From Lysobacter lycopersici (GTDB lineage: Bacteria; Pseudomonadota; Gammaproteobacteria; Xanthomonadales; Xanthomonadaceae), in NCBI RefSeq assembly GCF_007556775.1, contig NZ_CP041742.1, positions 1,502,001 to 1,566,000 on the forward strand: DNA of 64,000 bases, read 5' to 3'. The notes below the pieces were generated by a model. That model searched no databases. It was given only the letters and a program-made list of their open reading frames with translations, and was not told the origin of the DNA. The position numbers were made by a program, and so were the translations under genes. The first letter of the stretch is position 1. Each line of letters begins with the position of its first letter. Below, piece by piece: positions 20,068 to 28,621 of the stretch.

Positions 20068-20418
20068 ATGAGTCGCGACATCGAATCCCTTCGGTCAAAA
20101 CTCCGTCTCTTCGCGGAAGAACGCGACTGGGACAAGTTCCATTCGCCGAAGAACCTCGCGGCGGCGCTTTCGGTCGAAGCCGCCGAACTGCTCGAACATT
20201 TCCAGTGGCTCACCGAAAGCGAGAGCGCGACGCTTCCGAAGGAAACCCATTTCGAAGTTTCGGACGAACTCGCCGATGTCCTGCTTTACCTGATCCGGCT
20301 CGCCGACAAGCTCGATATCGATCTGGTTCAAGCCGCGGAACAGAAGCTGCTCAAGAACGCGGAGAAATATCCGGTCGAGAAGTCCAAGGGAAAGAGCACC
20401 AAGTACACCGATCTCTGA
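20068..20418 (+). CDS. MazG-like nucleotide pyrophosphohydrolase
   Basis: A 116-residue all-alpha NTP pyrophosphatase of the MazG/dCTPase-like type. The metal-binding signature is visible as AAALSVEAAELLEHFQWL (ExxE-type) and SDELADVLLYLIRLADKLDID (ExxD-type). Such enzymes hydrolyse (d)NTPs to NMP and PPi in the cytosol. Family members act in nucleotide-pool cleaning, and several occur in anti-phage or stress loci. It precedes a nuclease-helicase gene by 23 bases on the same strand, so the two are probably one transcript and may act together. The ATG at 20068 is the natural family start. Confidence 0.85.
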   Translation: MSRDIESLRSKLRLFAEERDWDKFHSPKNLAAALSVEAAELLEHFQWLTESESATLPKETHFEVSDELADVLLYLIRLADKLDIDLVQAAEQKLLKNAEKYPVEKSKGKSTKYTDL

Positions 20419-20441
20419 CCTTCTGCGACCCGGGGAATTCC

Positions 20442-22307
20442 TTGATCGTTTACCAGTCAACGAAAGAGCGATTCCTCGACGACAGCGAAAACCGCGCGAT
20501 CGAGGACGTCATCGCCAGCGCCTACCTGCAGCGGACAGGCCGCTACGCATCGCAGGCGGAATTCCGCGCTTGGCAGCAGTCCCTGACGCGCATGGCCGAC
20601 GTCCTTCGCGACGACGACCTGCCGGCTTCCATGGGCGTTGGCGTGGAATTCGGCATCCCGCAAACCGCGAAACGCATCGATTTCATCCTTTCAGGGGAAT
20701 CCGAAGCCCGTGAACCACGCGTTGTCATTGTCGAGCTGAAGCAGTGGTCAAGTTCCAGGATCTCCGACAAGGATGGACTCGTCTTCGCGAACCGGGGCGG
20801 GTACGCCGAAACGGAAGGCCCGCACCCCTGTTACCAGGCTTGGTCGTACGCGGCATTGCTGGAGGGCTTCAACGAGGCCGTCCACGAGGGCGACATCGGG
20901 CTGAACCCTTGCGCCTACCTGCATAACTACCAGCGCGACGGCATCATCGATGCTGCTGAATATTCCGCCTACCTCGAGAAGGCGCCGCTGTTCCTCCGCG
21001 GCCATGCGGAGCAACAGAAGCTCAGGGATTTCATCAAGCGGCACGTCAAACACGGCGACAACGGCGAGTTGCTGTTCAAGATCGAAAAGGGCCGGATCCG
21101 CCCTTCCAAGATGCTGGCAGACAGCCTTGTCGGCATGCTCCGCGGCAACCGCGAGTTCGTGTTGATCGACGACCAGAAGGTCGTTTATGAAGAATGCATT
21201 GCCAAGGCGGTCAAGGCATCCGAGCCGCGCAAGCAGGTCGTAATCGTCAAGGGCGGGCCCGGCACCGGGAAATCCGTCGTCGCAATCAACCTGATGGTGG
21301 AACTGACGAAACGCGGGCTCTTGGCGAAGTACGTTTCCAAGAATGCCGCCCCGCGAGCCGTTTACGAGCAACGGCTCAAGGGGCATAGGCGCAAGGTCGA
21401 AATTTCCGCCATGTTCGGGGGGTCCGGGGCATTCATCGATGCAGAGCAAGGCTTCTTCGATGCATTGATCGTCGATGAAGCCCATCGCCTCAACGAAAAA
21501 AGCGGCTACATGGGAAACCTCGGAGAAAATCAGATCAAGGAACTGATCTCCGCGGCGAAATGCACAACGTTTTTCGTGGACGACGATCAAGTCGTTACAT
21601 TGAATGACATCGGCCATTCGCACGAAATCGAGAAGTGGGCGAAGCAATCCGGGGCGGAGATTTCATATCTCGAGCTCGCATCACAATTCCGTTGTGCCGG
21701 GTCCGATGGTTACCTCGCGTGGCTGGATGACGTCCTCAGGATCCGGCCGACTGCGAACGATGATTTCGACCATGGGAGTTTCGATTTCCGCGTCGTCGAT
21801 TCTCCTTCCGAGCTATATGAACTGATCTCGGGCAAGAACCGGGTCAACAACAAATCCCGCGTTGTTGCGGGCTATTGCTGGGACTGGAAGAGCAAACGGA
21901 ATCCGGCCGCATTCGACATCGAATTCCCTGACTTCGGCTTTCGGAAGCAATGGAACCTCGGCGTCGATGGGAGCTTGTGGATCACGGCGCCGAATTCCAT
22001 CGAACAGATCGGCTGCATCCACACCTGCCAAGGGCTGGAAGTGGATTACGTCGGCGTCATCATTGGCCCCGACCTCGCCGTCCTCGATGGCCACCTCGCG
22101 ACCGATCCTTCCGGTCGATCGAAGATGGATCGATCCATCCGTGGCTGGAAGACGCTGATGCGCAGCGAGCCGGAACAAACTCGCGAACGACTCGACCGCA
22201 TCATCCGCAATACTTATCGCACCCTGATGACGCGCGGCATGAAGGGATGCTACGTGTTCTGCACGGACCCCGCACTGCGGAATTATCTCCGGCAACGTTC
22301 CGCCTGA
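20442..22307 (+). CDS. DUF2075 helicase with N-terminal PD-(D/E)XK-like nuclease domain
   Basis: A 621-residue protein of the DUF2075 type. The N-terminal third has a PD-(D/E)XK-like core, RIDFILSG (about 79-86) and VVIVELKQWSS (about 93-103). The C-terminal part is a superfamily-1-like ATPase with Walker A GGPGTGKSVVAINLM (about 270-284), Walker B ALIVDEAHRLNEK (about 341-353) and late motifs FFVDDDQVV and IHTCQGLEVDYVGVIIG. It starts at a TTG (20442; relatives open MIVYxxT, here LIVYQST). The combination of nuclease, helicase and neighbouring MazG-like enzyme suggests phage defence, by inference from similar pairs. No phage or integrase gene adjoins it. Confidence 0.8.
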   Translation: MIVYQSTKERFLDDSENRAIEDVIASAYLQRTGRYASQAEFRAWQQSLTRMADVLRDDDLPASMGVGVEFGIPQTAKRIDFILSGESEAREPRVVIVELKQWSSSRISDKDGLVFANRGGYAETEGPHPCYQAWSYAALLEGFNEAVHEGDIGLNPCAYLHNYQRDGIIDAAEYSAYLEKAPLFLRGHAEQQKLRDFIKRHVKHGDNGELLFKIEKGRIRPSKMLADSLVGMLRGNREFVLIDDQKVVYEECIAKAVKASEPRKQVVIVKGGPGTGKSVVAINLMVELTKRGLLAKYVSKNAAPRAVYEQRLKGHRRKVEISAMFGGSGAFIDAEQGFFDALIVDEAHRLNEKSGYMGNLGENQIKELISAAKCTTFFVDDDQVVTLNDIGHSHEIEKWAKQSGAEISYLELASQFRCAGSDGYLAWLDDVLRIRPTANDDFDHGSFDFRVVDSPSELYELISGKNRVNNKSRVVAGYCWDWKSKRNPAAFDIEFPDFGFRKQWNLGVDGSLWITAPNSIEQIGCIHTCQGLEVDYVGVIIGPDLAVLDGHLATDPSGRSKMDRSIRGWKTLMRSEPEQTRERLDRIIRNTYRTLMTRGMKGCYVFCTDPALRNYLRQRSA

Positions 22308-22323
22308 GGATTCGACGCCCCCA

Positions 22324-22363
22324 ACCCGCCTTCGGCACCCTCTCCCCGCACGCGGGGAGAGGG
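22324..22363. repeat. GGGGAGAGGG hairpin repeat, short form
   Basis: CCCTCTCCCC (22338-22347), GCACGC and GGGGAGAGGG (22354-22363), preceded by ACCCGCCTTCGGCA. It is nearly identical to 26655-26700. It lies between the DUF2075 gene and the transporter-acyltransferase gene. Confidence 0.78.
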
Positions 22364-22412
22364 AACATCAAAGGCACGGGTACACTCCCCCAAACCGCGT
22401 CGGGGGAACCGC

Positions 22413-24296
22413 ATGTCGTCCAGCCAGTTCCAGTTGCTCAAGCAGCGCCGCTTCGCGCCTTTCTTCGCGGTGCAGTGCCTCAACGCCTTCAACGACAACG
22501 TGTTCCGGCAGGCCATCATCGGCCTGCTGTTCTGGCTACAGGCCACGCCCTCCGAGCGCACGCTCTACGCCAGCCTCGCACCGGCGATCTTCATCCTGCC
22601 CTACTTCCTGTTCTCCGCCACCGCCGGGCAGATCGCCGAAAAACTGGAGAAGGCGAAACTGATCCGCATCACCACGGTGATGGGCGTGGCGATCATGCTC
22701 GTCGCCGCGCTCGGCTTCGCCCTGCACCACCTGCCGTTGCTGCTGGCCGCGCTGTTCGCCACCGGCGTGCATTCCACCCTGTTCGGGCCGGTGAAGTACT
22801 CCATCCTGCCGGCGGTGCTGCACCCACGCGAACTGACCGGCGGCAACGGCCTGGTGGAAATGGGCACCTCGGTCTCGATCCTGGTCGGGATGATCGTCGG
22901 CGGACTCATCTTCAGCATCGGCGGCACGGCATCGCCGTGGCTTGCGGGCGCGGCGGTGCTGGCATTCGCCCTGGCCGCATGGCTCATGAGCCGCGCGATT
23001 CCCGACGCGGGCGCGAACGCGCCGGACCTGCGCATCAACTGGAACCCGTTCACCGAATCCGCGGCCGTGCTGCGCCTCGCGCGCAAGCAATTGGCGGTGC
23101 GCAACGCGGTGCTGGGCGTGAGCTGGTTCTGGTTCGTCGGCACCGTGTTCGCGACGCAGCTGCCGGACTACGCGCCGCTCAACCTCGGCGGCGGCAACAC
23201 GCTGTACGTGTTCGTGCTGGCGCTGTTCTCCATCGGCACCGGCGTGGGCTCGATGTTGTGCGAGAAGCTGTCCGCGCGCACGGTGGAAATCGGCCTGGTG
23301 CCGCTGGGCGCGTTCGGCATGAGCGCGTTCCTGTTCGACCTGTACTTCGCCCGCAGCGGAATGGCGGTCGCGACGAACCTCGACATCGCCGGATTCCTGC
23401 ACCAGCCCGGCACGTGGCGAATAATCATTGACCTGGTCGGGATCGGCCTGTTCACCGGCTTCTTCGTGGTGCCGCTGTTCGCGCTGATCCAGAGCCGCAC
23501 GCCGAAGACCGAACTCAGCCGCGTGATCGGCGCGCTCAACATCCAGAACTCGGGCTTCGTGGTCGCGGCCTCGATGATCTGCCTTGCCCTGCGCGAATGG
23601 GCGCACTGGAGCATCCCGCAGATCTTCCTCGCGCTGGCGGTGGCGAACACACTGGTGGCGATCTGGATCTTCACCATCGTGCCGGAATTCCTTATGCGCT
23701 TCCTCAGCTGGCTGCTGGTGCGCGGGCTGTACCGGCTGCGCGTGCAGGGCATGGACCACATCCCCGACGAGGGCGCGGCGCTGATCGTGTGCAACCACGT
23801 CAGCTTCATGGATGCGCTGGTGTTGAGCGCGGGCATCCCGCGCCCGGTGCGCTTCGTCATGTACTACAAGATTTTTGAGATCCCGGTGATGAAGTGGATC
23901 TTCAAGACCGCGAAGGCGATTCCCATCGCCGGCGCACGCGAGAACCCGGAACTGATGCAGCGGGCGTTCGACGCGGTGGACGCGGCGCTGGCCGAAGGCG
24001 AGCTGGTATGCATCTTCCCCGAAGGCGCGCTGACGAAGGATGGCGGGATCGCGCCGTTCAAGTCGGGCGTGGAGAAAGTCCTCGAGCGCCGCCCGGTGCC
24101 GGTGATCCCGATGGCGCTGCGTAACATGTGGGGCAGCATGTGGAGTCGGCGCGATTCGCGCCTGGGCCGCATGCGCGTGCCGCGACGCCTGCGCGCGTAC
24201 GTGGAAGTCGTGGCGGGAACGCCGGTCGATGGCGCGGCCGCGACGGCGGAATCGCTGGAAGCGAAGGTGCGCGCGTTGCGCGGGGATGCGGCGTAG
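22413..24296 (+). CDS. Fused MFS transporter (LplT-like) and PlsC-type acyltransferase
   Basis: A 627-residue fusion. Residues about 1-420 are a 12-helix MFS domain resembling the lysophospholipid transporter LplT (FAPFFAVQCLNAFNDNVFRQ, FGPVKYSILPAVL). Residues about 430-625 are a glycerophospholipid acyltransferase with the catalytic NHVSFMD box (N-H-x4-D), the substrate motif FPEGALTKDG and the region PVPVIPMALRNMWGS. Together they would flip lysophospholipids inward and re-acylate them, a membrane-phospholipid repair route. It resembles an LplT-Aas arrangement but lacks the acyl-ACP synthetase (AMP-binding) domain of Aas. It is not obviously part of an operon. Confidence 0.88.
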   Translation: MSSSQFQLLKQRRFAPFFAVQCLNAFNDNVFRQAIIGLLFWLQATPSERTLYASLAPAIFILPYFLFSATAGQIAEKLEKAKLIRITTVMGVAIMLVAALGFALHHLPLLLAALFATGVHSTLFGPVKYSILPAVLHPRELTGGNGLVEMGTSVSILVGMIVGGLIFSIGGTASPWLAGAAVLAFALAAWLMSRAIPDAGANAPDLRINWNPFTESAAVLRLARKQLAVRNAVLGVSWFWFVGTVFATQLPDYAPLNLGGGNTLYVFVLALFSIGTGVGSMLCEKLSARTVEIGLVPLGAFGMSAFLFDLYFARSGMAVATNLDIAGFLHQPGTWRIIIDLVGIGLFTGFFVVPLFALIQSRTPKTELSRVIGALNIQNSGFVVAASMICLALREWAHWSIPQIFLALAVANTLVAIWIFTIVPEFLMRFLSWLLVRGLYRLRVQGMDHIPDEGAALIVCNHVSFMDALVLSAGIPRPVRFVMYYKIFEIPVMKWIFKTAKAIPIAGARENPELMQRAFDAVDAALAEGELVCIFPEGALTKDGGIAPFKSGVEKVLERRPVPVIPMALRNMWGSMWSRRDSRLGRMRVPRRLRAYVEVVAGTPVDGAAATAESLEAKVRALRGDAA

Positions 24297-24303
24297 CAAG
24301 CCG

Positions 24304-24353
24304 TTCCCCTCTCCCCTTGTGGGAGAGGGTGGCGCGCAGCGCCGGGAGAGGGG
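24304..24353. repeat. GAGAGGG repeat, left flank of the DUF559 gene
   Basis: TTCCCCTCTCCCCTTGTGGG, then AGAGGGTG, a GGCGC/GCGCC hairpin, and CGGGAGAGGGG. It is the inverted counterpart of 24762-24809. The stop codon of the DUF559 gene (TCA, 24354-24356) begins at its edge. Confidence 0.8.
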
Positions 24354-24698
24354 TCAAGCAGTCGACTCTAGCATCCGCAGGATTTCCTCGAGCACGTCGT
24401 CGGTATCGCGCAACACCGCGTCGTTCCAGAACCTCAGCACTACGAATCCCTGCGATTCGAACCATGCAGTACGCGCGTCGTCCCATCCGACGGCATCCAA
24501 ATGCTGTGATCCATCGACCTCGACGGTCAACCCGCGTTCGAAGCAGACGAAATCGACGATGTAATCTCCCAGCGGTTGCTGGTGTTTGAACTTGAATCCC
24601 CGAAGCCGCGCTGCACGCAAATGCCGCCACAACCGCGATTCCGCTTCGATGGAGGCGAACCGCAAGTCTTTTGCGAATGGGAGCAATGATTGGCGCAT
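24354..24698 (-). CDS. DUF559 endonuclease-like protein
   Basis: A 114-residue protein of the DUF559 (Vsr/PD-(D/E)XK-like) type. It opens MRQSLLPFAKDLRF and then EAESRLWRHLRAARLRGFKF, the usual family entry. The nuclease core is YIVDFVCF followed by LTVEVDGSQH, with the Asp and the ExD pair of a restriction-endonuclease fold, and RFWNDAVL near the end. The start at 24698 (ATG) matches relatives; another ATG at 24728 is possible. Further upstream the frame runs into a repeat. The whole gene is bracketed by inverted copies of the GAGAGGG repeat. The substrate is unknown; DUF559 enzymes are often orphan nucleases. Confidence 0.8.
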   Translation of the reverse strand: MRQSLLPFAKDLRFASIEAESRLWRHLRAARLRGFKFKHQQPLGDYIVDFVCFERGLTVEVDGSQHLDAVGWDDARTAWFESQGFVVLRFWNDAVLRDTDDVLEEILRMLESTA

Positions 24699-24761
24699 GC
24701 GGACATGTTCGCCATGCCATGCATGCATTTGGATCGGGGGACTCCGAAACGCGGTGAGATA

Positions 24762-24809
24762 ACCCCTCTCCCGCCCTTCGGGCACCCTCTCCCACAAGGG
24801 GAGAGGGAA
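24762..24809. repeat. GAGAGGG repeat, right flank of the DUF559 gene
   Basis: Read on the minus strand it gives CCCTCTCCCCTTGTGGGAG, AGGGTG, a GCCC/GGGC hairpin, and GGGAGAGGGGT. It is thus an inverted copy of 24304-24353 with a different inner hairpin. It lies upstream of the DUF559 gene and downstream of the ampE-like gene. Confidence 0.8.
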
Positions 24810-24819
24810 CAATGAGCGC

Positions 24820-25713
24820 CTAACTCACCCACCCCGCGATGACGAACAGTGCGATCACCGCGAGCCACGCCACCAGCGTGCGCCAGACCAGGCTCATCGC
24901 GTCGCGCAGTTCCGGCATCGGGCCGAGATCACGGGCGATTTCGGAATCGGTTTCGCCGGCATCGGCGTAATCCTGCGCATCGTCGGCGAGTTCGCTGCGC
25001 ACGCTGGCGCGGCCGACTGCACCGAGGAAATCCGCGTTCGCGTCGAAGCCGGCACCGCCGTTCTGCTTCCACGCCGACAGCACGGTGTCGAAATCGCCGA
25101 CCAGCGCCATGAACAGCGCCATCAGCTGCGATACCGGCCAATCCAGCCACGCGAGCAAACGTTTCGCGCCCGCGGCGTTTTCGTCCGGAAGCAACGCGGC
25201 ATCGTCTTCGGCGGCGAGCGCGGCGAGGCGATACAACGCGGCGCCGAACGCGCCCAGCAACAGGAACCAGAACAGCACGCCGAACCAGCGCCGGCGCGCG
25301 GCATGGAGCACGGCGACAATGAGTGTCGGCATGTCGCTGCCACTCGGCGACAGGCGCGAAATCGCGGCGTCGCGCGCGGCGATGTCGGGCGCATCGACGA
25401 TGACATCGACGTCGAGGTCGAGGTCGCGCGGGCCCCAGCAGTAGAACAGCACGCCGATGCCGAACAACAGGCCGACTGCGCCGTACAACGGCGTGTCCAG
25501 CATCCACTGCAACAACGCGACCACGAGCAGTGGCGGCAACAGCGCCAGCGCAATGCCCCAGCGCCCGTGCCAGAAGCCGCCTGCTTGCGACTTCGCGCCG
25601 ATCCAGCGCAGCCCATCATCGAACCAGCCATGCCGGCGCACCGCTTCGGCCAATCCTTGCGCGACGTGGCCGAGCACGAGTGCGAAGACGGCGGCGGCGA
25701 GGGTCATGAACAT
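24820..25713 (-). CDS. ampE: AmpE-like inner-membrane protein
   Basis: A 297-residue membrane protein resembling AmpE, a CobD/CbiB-related protein implicated in beta-lactamase (ampD-ampE) signalling in enterics. Hydrophobic segments lie at the N-terminus (MTLAAAVFALVLGHVAQGL), at IALALLPPLLVVALLQWML, VGLLFGIGVLFYCWGPRDLD, VLFWFLLLGAFGAALYRLAAL and at the C-terminus (AWLAVIALFVIAGWV). The GPRDLDLDVD and FWFLLLGxxGAxLYRL blocks are the family landmarks I recognise. It is directly downstream of nudC with a 10-base gap, so they are likely co-transcribed. The start at 25713 is the first ATG; 25707 is an alternative. No ampD is in the window. Confidence 0.75.
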   Translation of the reverse strand: MFMTLAAAVFALVLGHVAQGLAEAVRRHGWFDDGLRWIGAKSQAGGFWHGRWGIALALLPPLLVVALLQWMLDTPLYGAVGLLFGIGVLFYCWGPRDLDLDVDVIVDAPDIAARDAAISRLSPSGSDMPTLIVAVLHAARRRWFGVLFWFLLLGAFGAALYRLAALAAEDDAALLPDENAAGAKRLLAWLDWPVSQLMALFMALVGDFDTVLSAWKQNGGAGFDANADFLGAVGRASVRSELADDAQDYADAGETDSEIARDLGPMPELRDAMSLVWRTLVAWLAVIALFVIAGWVS

Positions 25714-25723
25714 GGAATCGATT

Positions 25724-26623
25724 CTAGCCCGAGGCCACCTGCTCTCGTCCGGCGCGTTCGCCGGCAAACCAGCGTTCCACCAGCCAGCGCGAAATCGAGA
25801 TCGATGGCGACAGCCGCAAGCCGCCGGGCGGCGATTCGCCGCGCAACGCGAGATCGACTTCCACGCGCGTGAACCAGCGCGCGTCCTCGAGTTCGTCGTC
25901 GACTTGCGGCACGTCGGGTTCGGCTTCGGCGACGAAGCCGAGCATCAGCGATCCGGGGAATGGCCACGGCTGCGAGGCGAGGTAGCGGCTGCGCAGCACG
26001 CGCACGCCGCTTTCCTCGCGCACTTCGCGCACGATGGTCTGCTCCAGCGATTCGCCGGGTTCGACGAAACCGGCGAGCGTCGAATAACGATGTTCCGGCC
26101 AACCGGCCTGGCGCCCGAGCAGCAGGCGTTCGCCGTCGGTGATGGCGACGATGACGGCGGGATCGGTGCGCGGGTAGTGTTCGGCGCCGCAACGCGTGCA
26201 GCGCCCGAGCCAGCCGGCGCGCACGAACGCATTCTCGCCGCCGCAAACGCCGCAGAAGCGATGCCGATCGCGCCAATGGCGCATCGCCCGCGCCTGCGCG
26301 AACAGCGAGGCGTCGAACGCCGGCCACGACGCGGCGGCGCTGCGCAGGTCGGTGCGCGTTTGGTTCGCATCGGCGACGCGTTCGGCATCGATCGCGAACC
26401 ATGCCTCGCCGCCGCGCACGCCGAGCAGCAGCGCGTGTTCGAATCCGTTTTCGAGCATTCGCGCGGGAACGAGCAGCGGGCGATCATCGCCTGCAGCGAG
26501 CGCGCGGCCTTCACCATCAATCGCGATCAGGTTCGCGTTCGACCAAAGTCTTGCGAGCGCTTCGATATCGCCGCGCAGGTCGTCGGCGCGGTCGAGGCTG
26601 GCGTCGGTGAAGGCGAAGGGCAT
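25724..26623 (-). CDS. nudC: NAD+ / NAD-RNA pyrophosphatase NudC
   Basis: NudC cleaves NAD(H) to NMN and AMP and removes NAD caps from RNA. The 299-residue product has the family's N-terminal domain, a four-cysteine zinc ribbon (FCGVCGGENAF, CTRCGAEHYPRTDPAVIV), and the Nudix box GFVEPGESLEQTIVREVREE with SGV after it. The NudC signature SQPWPFPGSLMLGF follows the box, as required for this subgroup. The ATG at 26623 was chosen because upstream codons run into a repeat. It precedes the ampE-like gene. Confidence 0.93.
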   Translation of the reverse strand: MPFAFTDASLDRADDLRGDIEALARLWSNANLIAIDGEGRALAAGDDRPLLVPARMLENGFEHALLLGVRGGEAWFAIDAERVADANQTRTDLRSAAASWPAFDASLFAQARAMRHWRDRHRFCGVCGGENAFVRAGWLGRCTRCGAEHYPRTDPAVIVAITDGERLLLGRQAGWPEHRYSTLAGFVEPGESLEQTIVREVREESGVRVLRSRYLASQPWPFPGSLMLGFVAEAEPDVPQVDDELEDARWFTRVEVDLALRGESPPGGLRLSPSISISRWLVERWFAGERAGREQVASG

Positions 26624-26654
26624 GCGCGGATTATCCGCTTTTGCCTGTTGTTTG

Positions 26655-26700
26655 CCCCTCACCCGCCTGCGGCACCCTCTCCCCGCATGCGGGGAGAGGG
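26655..26700. repeat. GGGGAGAGGG hairpin repeat, short form
   Basis: CCCTCTCCCC (26675-26684), GCATGC and GGGGAGAGGG (26691-26700), preceded by CCCTCACCCGCCTGCGGCA. It lies between erpA and nudC, both on the minus strand. Confidence 0.78.
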
Positions 26701-26706
26701 AAAAGA

Positions 26707-27072
26707 TCACACGGTGAAGCTGCTGCCGCAGCCGCAGGTGGTCTTGGCGTTCGGATTGCGAATCACGAACTGGGCACCGTGCAGGCTTTCGCTGTAGTCG
26801 ACTTCGGCGCCCATCAGGTATTGCAGGCTGAGCGGATCGACCAGCAGGGTCACGCCGTCGGTTTCCACCGCGAGGTCGTCCTCGCCCTGCGCTTCGTCGA
26901 ATTCGAAACCGTACTGGAAGCCGGAACAGCCGCCGCCCTGGATGTAGGCGCGCAGCTTCAGGCCGGGATTGCCTTCCTCGGCGATCAGTTCGCGCACCTT
27001 GGCCGCCGCCGCCGCGGTGAATTCCAGCGGGCGCGAGAGCGCGTGGTAATCGGGGGTGGCGACGTCGTTCAT
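26707..27072 (-). CDS. erpA: A-type iron-sulfur carrier ErpA
   Basis: ErpA passes Fe-S clusters from the assembly scaffold to client apoproteins. The 121-residue product has the A-type fold and all three cluster cysteines: one in [13 protein letters not shown] and two in the C-terminal TTCGCGSSF. It opens with [20 protein letters not shown]. The ATG at 27072 gives the usual length; a GTG six bases upstream is possible. IscA is very similar, but the isolated location outside an isc operon and this sequence favour ErpA. It is downstream of the DUF6776 gene. Confidence 0.92.
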   Translation of the reverse strand: MNDVATPDYHALSRPLEFTAAAAAKVRELIAEEGNPGLKLRAYIQGGGCSGFQYGFEFDEAQGEDDLAVETDGVTLLVDPLSLQYLMGAEVDYSESLHGAQFVIRNPNAKTTCGCGSSFTV

Positions 27073-27103
27073 GCCCACAGCATGGGGGCCGGGGCCCTGC
27101 GCT

Positions 27104-27817
27104 TCAAGCGCCGGGCGGCGTGGCGCTGACGGCGTCGGCCCAGGTGAAGGACTGTTCCACCGCGCTGCCGCCGCCAGGCTGCAGGCGCACCACGACGCGC
27201 ACCGGCTTCATCCCCGCCGGCAGCAGCAGGTCGCCTTCGACCTGCTGGAAATACTTGAACGAATACGGCAGACCGGCGGCATCGGCCTGTTGCCGCAGCG
27301 TCGCCCAGTCCGCCTTCTGCATGCGCCCGTCGACGCTGCCTTCCACCGAGATGGTGAGACGACCGCTGCTGACCGCGCCGCGGTTGAGGTTCTGGGTGAG
27401 CGTGGCGGTGAACTTCCACACCTGCGCGTCCTGCGCCTGCAATTTCAGGTCGTGCACGGCGAGGCCGTGGCGCTGGCCGGTGGCGCCGACGAAGCGTTCG
27501 TAGAAGGCGACATCGGCGCGTAGGCTGGCGATTTCCTCGTCGCGCTCGGCGAGCGTGGATTGCAGGTCGCGGTTGGCATCGCGGCTGATCTGGTCGGAAC
27601 GCGACAGCGTGGCGACGCGCTGTTCGAGGTCGGCGATGCGCGCCGCTTGTGCGTGCGTATCGCCCGGCGCTGGCGACAGCACCCGCCACAGCCCCCAGCC
27701 GCCGAACGCGAGCGCGAGCACGAACGCCGCGATCAACGCATAGGCGACGCCGTGGCCGTGCGCCTGCGCGGCAACGGTTTCGGTCGCCTGCGGCTGCGGC
27801 TGCCGTTCTTCTTCCAT
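27104..27817 (-). CDS. DUF6776-like coiled-coil membrane protein
   Basis: A 237-residue protein with one N-terminal membrane helix ([18 protein letters not shown], about 27-44). A coiled-coil segment follows ([18 protein letters not shown] through [17 protein letters not shown], about 57-105). The C-terminal domain is predicted beta-rich and includes [20 protein letters not shown], with a long run of strands to SFTWADAVS. The layout fits DUF6776 proteins that neighbour erpA and bactofilin genes in Xanthomonadaceae. A periplasmic role in envelope organisation is plausible but unproven. erpA begins 31 bases downstream. Confidence 0.7.
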   Translation of the reverse strand: MEEERQPQPQATETVAAQAHGHGVAYALIAAFVLALAFGGWGLWRVLSPAPGDTHAQAARIADLEQRVATLSRSDQISRDANRDLQSTLAERDEEIASLRADVAFYERFVGATGQRHGLAVHDLKLQAQDAQVWKFTATLTQNLNRGAVSSGRLTISVEGSVDGRMQKADWATLRQQADAAGLPYSFKYFQQVEGDLLLPAGMKPVRVVVRLQPGGGSAVEQSFTWADAVSATPPGA

Positions 27818-27918
27818 CGTGCCGGTATAGCGAGGGCTTTAAGCCGCCGTCAAGCCGGCGCCGCGTATAGACTGCGGCCGTGCGGCCCGTCCGGCCGCGC
27901 TGCATTGCGGGGAATGCC

Positions 27919-28506
27919 ATGTCCCAGGCCCATCTCTTCGCCATCGGCGTGCTGCTGGCGTGGCTCGCCGGCATCCGCGTCTATCTCACCGTGTTCGGCG
28001 TCGGCATCGCCGGCTATTTCGGCTGGCTGCACCTGCCCGAAGCCCTGCAAGTCACGCAATCGCCGTGGGTGCTGGGCGTGTCCGGCGCGCTGGCGCTGGC
28101 GGAATTCTTCGCCGACAAGATCCCGGGCGTGGATTCTGGCTGGGACTTGTTGCATACGCTGCTGCGCATCCCGGCCGGCGCATTCCTCGCCGCGGCCGCG
28201 TTCTCCCCCGACGGCCAGCTCAGCGCGGGCATGCTCGCTACCGGCGCCGGCGCGGCCTTGGCCAGCCACGCGCTGAAAACCGGCACGCGCGCGCTGCTCA
28301 ACACTTCGCCCGAGCCGGTCAGCAATTGGACCGCCTCGGCGACCGAGGACGTCACCACCCTCGGCGCGCTGGCGCTGGCGTTCGCTCACCCATGGCTGGC
28401 GCTGGCCCTGGTGGTGGCGATCAGCGTCGCCTTCGCGCTGTTCGTGTGGTGGCTGTGGCGCGCGCTGTTCCGCCGCAAGCCGCGCAGCGTGAAGCAAATC
28501 GCGTGA
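27919..28506 (+). CDS. DUF4126 family membrane protein
   Basis: A 195-residue membrane protein with the DUF4126 pattern: LLAWLAGIRVYLTVFGVGIA near the N-terminus, ALALAEFFADKIPGVDSGWD, then ATGAGAALASHALKTGTRAL and the N-x-x-S-A-T-E-D segment (SNWTASATEDVTTLGALAL). The last helix is ALALVVAISVAFALFVWWLW. Family members have no assigned function. The ATG at 27919 is chosen over an upstream ATG at 27880 because the family begins at the first hydrophobic helix. It stands alone. Confidence 0.75.
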   Translation: MSQAHLFAIGVLLAWLAGIRVYLTVFGVGIAGYFGWLHLPEALQVTQSPWVLGVSGALALAEFFADKIPGVDSGWDLLHTLLRIPAGAFLAAAAFSPDGQLSAGMLATGAGAALASHALKTGTRALLNTSPEPVSNWTASATEDVTTLGALALAFAHPWLALALVVAISVAFALFVWWLWRALFRRKPRSVKQIA

Positions 28507-28621
28507 AAGCCGGTGGAAACGGCCAAACCGGGCATGGCCGGTCCGGGCCGCGGAATGCGTGGCTCTGACATGAGCCGGGGCGGGGCCGATAATGGCCTGC
28601 CCACCCGCAAAGAGTGAGCCC

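Noticed and set aside
24698..24812. N-terminal extension of the DUF559 protein read through the repeat
   Set aside because: The extension (FPLPLWERVPEGRERG) is simply a translation of the dispersed repeat and is not part of the family.
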